DNA of 10,297 nucleotides from Halovenus sp. (GTDB taxonomy: Archaea > Halobacteriota > Halobacteria > Halobacteriales > Haloarculaceae), in contig JAQCNR010000411.1 of assembly GCA_028274925.1 (NCBI GenBank), forward strand, positions 1-10,297, in the 5' to 3' direction. Below, piece by piece: positions 6,602 to 10,297 of this stretch. The position numbers and the translations under genes are program-made. The notes under the pieces were generated by a model. That model ran no database searches. It was not told the DNA's origin and saw nothing but the letters and a program-made list of their open reading frames with translations. The number at the start of each line of letters is the position of its first letter. The stretch's first letter is position 1.

Positions 6602-6608
6602 TCACCTT
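6602..6608 (-). promoter_or_regulatory. Shine-Dalgarno fixing the aroA' start
   Basis: AAGGTGA on the minus strand precedes the ATG at 6597 by 4 nt (5 nt from the AAGGTG core). Its position inside the six-codon extension from the GTG at 6615 argues that the shorter form is the one made. Confidence 0.55.
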
Positions 6609-6642
6609 CTGGCACAAGCGATTATGTTAGTTCCGGTATCGG

Positions 6643-7458
6643 CTACTGTTCGACGGCCGCGCCGGCCAGCGCACCCTGCTTCAGTTCGCGGGCTTTCTCT
6701 TCCAGCCGGTCAGCCACCGTGGCCGTCGAATCGCCGTTCTCGTGGCCCTCCGCGACGATATCGACCAGCGCGGAGCCGACGATAATCCCGTCTGCCCCCG
6801 CTCGAACGATGCGTTCTGCGTGCTCGCCGGTCTTGATGCCGAATCCGACCGCTTTCGGTACGTCCCAGTCTGCAATCCGGGCCAGCGACCGCTCGGTGTG
6901 GTCAGAGACGTCGTCGCGCGCGCCGGTCGTTCCGAGTCGAGCCTGCACGTAGACGTACCCCGAAACCTGCGCTTTCATCGTCTCCAATCGCTCGCCTTCC
7001 GTTGTCGGCGCGACAATAAAGACGAGGTCAAGACCGAACTCGTCACAGGCGTTCCGGAGTGGGCCTGCCTCCTCGGCGGGCAGGTCCGGAACGACGAAGC
7101 CCTCGATGCCGGCCTCGGCGGCGGCCTCGACGAACGACCGCGGGCCGTCGCTCTCGCCGTACTGGTAGATGAGGTTGTAGTAGGTCATACAGACCAGCGG
7201 CACGTCCGCGTCGACTTCGCTGACGAACTCCAGATATCGCTGTGGTGTCATCCCTCCTTCGAGCGCGCGGACAATCGCTTCCTGAATCGTCGTTCCCTCG
7301 GCGATTGGCTCCGAGAAGGGCAGGCCGAGTTCGATTGCGTCCGCGCCGCCGCGAGCAAGTGCCTCGACGTACTCCAGTGAAGCCTCATAGCTCGGGTCGC
7401 CCGCGGCGATGTAGGGCACGAACGCTGGTTCGTCGGCGAAGGCAGCCTCGAGGCTCAC
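6643..7458 (-). CDS. trpA: Tryptophan synthase alpha subunit
   Basis: This subunit cleaves indole-3-glycerol phosphate to indole and glyceraldehyde-3-phosphate and passes indole to TrpB. The 271-aa protein is a TIM barrel with FVPYIAAGDP (13-22), the active-site strand and loop IELGLPFSEPIAEG (42-55), VCMTYYNLIYQYG (89-101), VVPDLP (122-127), ARLGTTG (173-179) and GFGIKT plus ADGIIVGSALV (222-232) for phosphate binding. E43 equals the catalytic Glu49 of Salmonella TrpA, but the second acid, Asp60, is Glu here (E54), and Asp56 is E50. The start is a GTG at 7458 that overlaps the trpB stop by 4 nt (GTGA), a typical coupled junction for two subunits of one complex. No independent promoter is apparent. 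Confidence 0.96.
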   Translation of the reverse strand: MSLEAAFADEPAFVPYIAAGDPSYEASLEYVEALARGGADAIELGLPFSEPIAEGTTIQEAIVRALEGGMTPQRYLEFVSEVDADVPLVCMTYYNLIYQYGESDGPRSFVEAAAEAGIEGFVVPDLPAEEAGPLRNACDEFGLDLVFIVAPTTEGERLETMKAQVSGYVYVQARLGTTGARDDVSDHTERSLARIADWDVPKAVGFGIKTGEHAERIVRAGADGIIVGSALVDIVAEGHENGDSTATVADRLEEKARELKQGALAGAAVEQ

Positions 7459-8753
7459 AGCATCCCACCACCGATTTCGCGGAAGATGCTCATATCGGGC
7501 GCGTTGTCGAGGTCACGGTTGCCCGTCTCCTCGATGACAGTCTCGAGGTCCTTGTCGCCGCGGCCAGAGACGTTGATGACGACGCTGTCGCCGAGTCTGT
7601 CGTGGTGCTCGTCTCGCGACTCCGCCGCTCGACCCTCCGTGGCGGGCCCCGCCACGCGTTCGAGGTAGCCGAAGGCGTGGGCCGTCTCTAGGGCGGGGAT
7701 GATACCCTCGTCCTGTGAGAGGCGGTGGAACGCCTCCAGAGCGCTGTCGTCGTCGACGTTGACCGGTTCGACACGGCCCTCGTCGACGAGGTAGGCCAGT
7801 TCCGGACCGACACCGGCGTAGTCCAAGCCTGCAGAAACGGAGTGTGACTCCATAATCTGGCCGTCGCTGTCCTGCAGAATCTTCGTTCGCGCGCCGTGGA
7901 GCACGCCCTCGTTACCGGTCGACAGCGAGGCGGAGTTCGGTGCGACGCCCGTCTCCTCGTCGACTGACAGCGAGGAGCCGCCGGCCTCGACGGCGTAGAG
8001 GTCGACCGACTCGTCGTCGATGAAGTGATGGAACATGCCCATCGTGTTCGAGCCACCGCCAGCACAGGCCAGCACGCTGTCGGGCAGGTCCCCTGTCTTC
8101 TCTTGGATCTGCTGGCGGGCCTCCTCGGAGATGACCGAGTGGAAGTCCCGGACCATCGACGGGAAGGGGTGGGGCCCGACGATGGAGCCAATCACGTAGT
8201 GCGTGTTCTCGACGGTGCGCGACCAGTCACGCATCGTCTCCGAGATAGCCTCCTTCAGCGTTCCGCGGCCAGTCGTCACAGGGTTGACCTCTGCGCCGTT
8301 CGTTCGCATCCGGAAGACGTTGGGTCGCTGGCGGGCGATGTCGGTCTCACCCATGTAAATCTCGCAGGGAATGTCGAGGTGGGCAGCGGCCATCGCCGTC
8401 GCGGTGCCGTGCTGTCCCGCCCCCGTCTCGGCGATGATTCGCTCCTTGCCCATGTACTTCGCCAGTAGTACTTGGCCGAGGGCGTTGTTCAGCTTGTGTG
8501 CGCCGCCGTGAAGCAGGTCTTCTCGCTTGAGATAGACCTCAGTATCGTATCGCGCCGAAAGTTGGTCGGCCCGCTGTAGGGGCATCGGTCGGCCGCCGAA
8601 GTCCCGCATTCTGTCGCGGAACTCGTCCATGAAGCCGTCCTCGTTGTTGAGGACGTACCGTTCGTAGGCGTCTGTCAGTTCTTCGATTGCCGGCATCAAC
8701 GCCTCCGGCACGTACTGTCCACCATAGTCGCCAAATTTACTATCAGTGCTCAT
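7455..8753 (-). CDS. trpB: Tryptophan synthase beta subunit
   Basis: This PLP enzyme joins indole and L-serine into tryptophan within the alpha2-beta2 complex. The 432-aa protein has the TrpB1 (TrpA-partnered) signature: FGDYGGQYVPEALM (7-20), the PLP lysine K87 in GAHKLNNALGQ, the catalytic E109 in AETGAGQHG, the phosphate loop AGGGSN (231-236) and SGRGDKD (396-402). K87 and E109 fall at the same numbers as in Salmonella. It is about 30 residues longer than bacterial TrpB; much of the excess is an Ala/Gly/Glu/Arg-rich insertion at about 367-388, just before the SGRGDKD strand. The motif around K87 reads EDLLHGGAHK where bacteria usually have EDLNHTGAHK. The ATG at 8753 follows the trpC stop by 3 nt, and the stop overlaps trpA, so it is the middle gene of the operon. 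Confidence 0.97.
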   Translation of the reverse strand: MSTDSKFGDYGGQYVPEALMPAIEELTDAYERYVLNNEDGFMDEFRDRMRDFGGRPMPLQRADQLSARYDTEVYLKREDLLHGGAHKLNNALGQVLLAKYMGKERIIAETGAGQHGTATAMAAAHLDIPCEIYMGETDIARQRPNVFRMRTNGAEVNPVTTGRGTLKEAISETMRDWSRTVENTHYVIGSIVGPHPFPSMVRDFHSVISEEARQQIQEKTGDLPDSVLACAGGGSNTMGMFHHFIDDESVDLYAVEAGGSSLSVDEETGVAPNSASLSTGNEGVLHGARTKILQDSDGQIMESHSVSAGLDYAGVGPELAYLVDEGRVEPVNVDDDSALEAFHRLSQDEGIIPALETAHAFGYLERVAGPATEGRAAESRDEHHDRLGDSVVINVSGRGDKDLETVIEETGNRDLDNAPDMSIFREIGGGML

Positions 8754-8756
8754 TGG

Positions 8757-9521
8757 TTACACATCCGTCTCTGTGGTCGTTAGCCTTCGGGTATTCTCCG
8801 ATACGTCGCCGTCCATAATCGCCGAGCCAATCAACAGCGCGTCCGCGCCAGCCGCTCGCATCCGCGAGACATCCTCGCTCGTCGAGATGCCGCTCTCAGC
8901 AATCAGCGTCGCGCTCTCTGGCACCCCTGACGCCACCGACTCGAACGTCGAGAGGTCGACGTCAAGCTGGGCCAAATCACGGTTGTTGACGCCGATAATC
9001 TCCGCGCCAGCGTCGAGGGCAGCCTCGACTTCCGGGGCAGTGTGCGTTTCGACGAGTACCTGAAACCCGCGCTCGCGGGCCGCAGTCACGAGTTCGTCGA
9101 GGTCGTCGACAAAGCGAGCAATCAGGAGGATGCTGTCGGCTTCGATTGTGTCGAGTTGCTCCTCGTGGAGGATGAAGTCCTTCCGCAACACGGGGACATC
9201 GACAGCCTCTCGAACTGCCGCCAGCGTCTCGACTGACCCACCGAAGTGTTCGGGTTCGGTCAACACCGACAGCGCTGTTGCGCCAGCGTCGACCATCTGC
9301 TCGGCCAGTTCGACCGGGTCGTCGTGGCGCTGGCCGTCGGTCGTCGGCGAGGTCGGTTTGATTTCCGAGATGACTGGCACTCTGCCGTCCGCTTCAGCCG
9401 CTGCAATGGCTGCCGGCAACGACCGCGGGTCGACACTGACCCGTTCGTCGCCACCGCCGCGCTCTCGTGCCGTCGCCAGAATCGATTCGACGGCCGGCGC
9501 GAGCCCATCTGTATCGTTCAT
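8757..9521 (-). CDS. trpC: Indole-3-glycerol-phosphate synthase
   Basis: This enzyme closes the indole ring from CdRP with loss of CO2 and water, giving the substrate of TrpA. The 254-aa TIM barrel carries the expected catalytic residues: E53, K55 and S58-P59 in VISEIKPTSP, K114 in VLRKDFI, E158 in VLVETH, N180 in IGVNNRDL and E209-S210 in IAESGIS. The phosphate site is ADALLIGSAIM (226-236). It is monofunctional, with no TrpF fusion. It is the first gene of the trpC-trpB-trpA-aroA' unit; its ATG at 9521 is about 29 nt from a strong BRE/TATA pair, so the transcript is probably leaderless. No leader peptide or attenuator is visible upstream. Confidence 0.96.
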   Translation of the reverse strand: MNDTDGLAPAVESILATARERGGGDERVSVDPRSLPAAIAAAEADGRVPVISEIKPTSPTTDGQRHDDPVELAEQMVDAGATALSVLTEPEHFGGSVETLAAVREAVDVPVLRKDFILHEEQLDTIEADSILLIARFVDDLDELVTAARERGFQVLVETHTAPEVEAALDAGAEIIGVNNRDLAQLDVDLSTFESVASGVPESATLIAESGISTSEDVSRMRAAGADALLIGSAIMDGDVSENTRRLTTTETDV

Positions 9522-9546
9522 TACTGAACACTAATGCACAGAGATG

Positions 9547-9561
9547 TACATAAGACTTGCG
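9547..9561 (-). promoter_or_regulatory. BRE/TATA promoter of the trpCBA-aroA' operon (leaderless)
   Basis: On the minus strand CGCAAGT (9555-9561) matches every position of the haloarchaeal BRE pattern cRnAAnT and runs straight into CTTATGTA (9547-9554) as the TATA box. The TATA centre is about 29-30 nt from the A of the trpC ATG, which would put the start site at or within a few nt of the start codon, as is common in haloarchaea. The match and spacing are seen; the start site is inferred. Confidence 0.65.
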
Positions 9562-9674
9562 TACCAGAGCCAGCGGGCGGGGCTGTTGAACGGTCAGTAG
9601 CGGACGAACGCAGATCATAAACTCAGTCGACCAGACCGTCAGAGAGTTGTTTGGCGGCAGTTTGCGGGACGTGG

Positions 9675-10297
9675 TTACTCCTCAGCAGACTGGTCCGTCG
9701 AGTCGTCATCGAGTTCCGGCGTCGATGCGTCGCCAGAGGCAGTCGTATCGTAGTCTGGACCTTCCTTCGAGCCGAACAGGCGCTCTCGCAGTGTCCGTTT
9801 GTGGCGTTTCTCCGCGAGCAGGACCGAACACTCCACCTCTTCGAGCACGTCGAGGACGAGCGAGCCACGAACGAGTCGTGAGACCAGCCCCTTCTCCGTC
9901 GCACCGATGATCAGCAGGGTAGCCTCCTTTGACGCGTTGGCAATCCCGCGCTGGACGTCGCCGGTATCGACCTTTATTTCAGCGTCGGAGAGGTTGTGGT
10001 CGACAGCCCACGAGCGCAGGAACTCCTGGCCTTTCTGCTCGTCGTCGGCGACGTGGTACAGTGCCATCTCGGCGTCGTTCTGGTCGGCGAGCGCGCGAGC
10101 GACCGCCGCTGCGAGGTCCGAGTCTGGGCCACCCGCCGTCGGGAGCAGGATGCGAGAGGTGTCCAGGTCCCGGTCGCGCAGGATGAGGAAGTCACAGGGC
10201 AGCGAGTGGGCGAGTTCGTCGACAATCCCCGTCGACGTCCCGGCACCGTGAGATTTTGGCCCCCAGCCCATCAGCGTCATGTCCGCGCCGTAGCGCC
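9675..10297 (-). CDS. C-terminal part of a protein with tandem universal-stress (Usp) domains, probably the tail of an APC-type amino-acid permease
   Basis: The frame is open to the right edge, so the N-terminus is missing; 206 residues are present. It begins inside a first Usp domain (ADMTLMGWGPKSH, then IVDELAHSLPCDFLIL). A second complete Usp domain starts at SRILLPTAGGPDSD and ends LLIIGATEKGLVSRLVRGSLV followed by VECSVLLAEK. The glycines of that last stretch form the nucleotide-binding loop of Usp proteins in a divergent spacing. The C-terminus is a basic patch (EKRHKRTLRERLFG) and an acidic, Ser/Thr-rich tail. In haloarchaea this exact kind of double Usp tail (MGWGPKSH, LLPTAGGPDS, ERLFG) is usual behind a twelve-helix amino-acid permease, where it is cytoplasmic; the permease part itself cannot be seen here. 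A free-standing double-Usp protein is the alternative. It ends 153 nt upstream of trpC on the same strand, and no clear T-rich terminator separates them. Confidence 0.8.
   Translation of the reverse strand, partial: RYGADMTLMGWGPKSHGAGTSTGIVDELAHSLPCDFLILRDRDLDTSRILLPTAGGPDSDLAAAVARALADQNDAEMALYHVADDEQKGQEFLRSWAVDHNLSDAEIKVDTGDVQRGIANASKEATLLIIGATEKGLVSRLVRGSLVLDVLEEVECSVLLAEKRHKRTLRERLFGSKEGPDYDTTASGDASTPELDDDSTDQSAEE

Noticed and set aside
6598..6615. Upstream GTG start for the aroA'-type aldolase
   Set aside because: The six extra residues are encoded by the Shine-Dalgarno region of the ATG at 6597 and add nothing to the fold.
9616..9623. Second TATA-like element (GTTTATGA, minus strand) upstream of trpC
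   Set aside because: It lacks a matching BRE and would give a leader of about 70 nt; the element at 9547-9561 fits both sequence and spacing better.
9623..9904. Minus-strand frame of 93 codons overlapping the end of the Usp-domain gene
   Set aside because: It is a frame-shifted shadow, Arg/Ser-rich, without a ribosome site; the Usp frame has clear homology and its own stop at 9675.

Overview
The window reads as chromosome of a haloarchaeon (class Halobacteria; genus not resolved). It is GC-rich, the encoded proteins are acidic with few lysines, the promoters that can be seen are of the BRE/TATA type, and the gene families are haloarchaeal: a three-subunit propionyl/acetyl-CoA carboxylase with PccX, a trpCBA operon, an archaeal aroA'-type aldolase, an Htr-type transducer and a microbial-rhodopsin homolog. 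There are no rRNA, tRNA, CRISPR, IS or phage features.

Layout. Positions 1-3141 (minus strand) hold pccB, pccX and pccA in transcription order; pccA runs off the left edge and lacks its C-terminus. Positions 3142-3439 are a divergent spacer with a putative promoter for the right-hand pair and a perfect 9-bp inverted repeat in its presumed leader. Positions 3440-5793 (plus strand) hold a two-gene unit overlapping at TGATG: a 533-aa HtrII-like transducer and a 250-aa seven-helix sensory-rhodopsin homolog. Positions 5794-9521 (minus strand) hold trpC, trpB, trpA and an aroA'-type ADH synthase in transcription order, led by a good leaderless promoter just upstream of trpC. Positions 9675-10297 (minus strand) hold the C-terminus of a protein with universal-stress (Usp) domains, probably the tail of an APC-type amino-acid permease.

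The pcc genes encode a biotin-dependent acyl-CoA carboxylase. The trp genes cover the last steps of tryptophan synthesis, and the aldolase feeds the archaeal shikimate route that supplies chorismate, so that operon serves aromatic amino acids. The transducer/opsin pair sits between these metabolic units with no spacer at all to the aroA' stop codon.

The most interesting object is the opsin homolog. Aligned without gaps to sensory rhodopsin II over helices F and G, it keeps the helix-G aspartate (D207) and the transducer-contact tyrosine (Y205), but the Schiff-base lysine is threonine (T211), and no lysine lies in the core of any predicted helix. The helix-C counterion aspartate is glycine (G80) and most retinal-pocket aromatics are gone. 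The partner transducer is intact, retains the asparagine (N66) that would contact Y205, and has almost no extracellular domain of its own. This looks like a maintained, retinal-independent sensor-transducer complex rather than a decayed photoreceptor.
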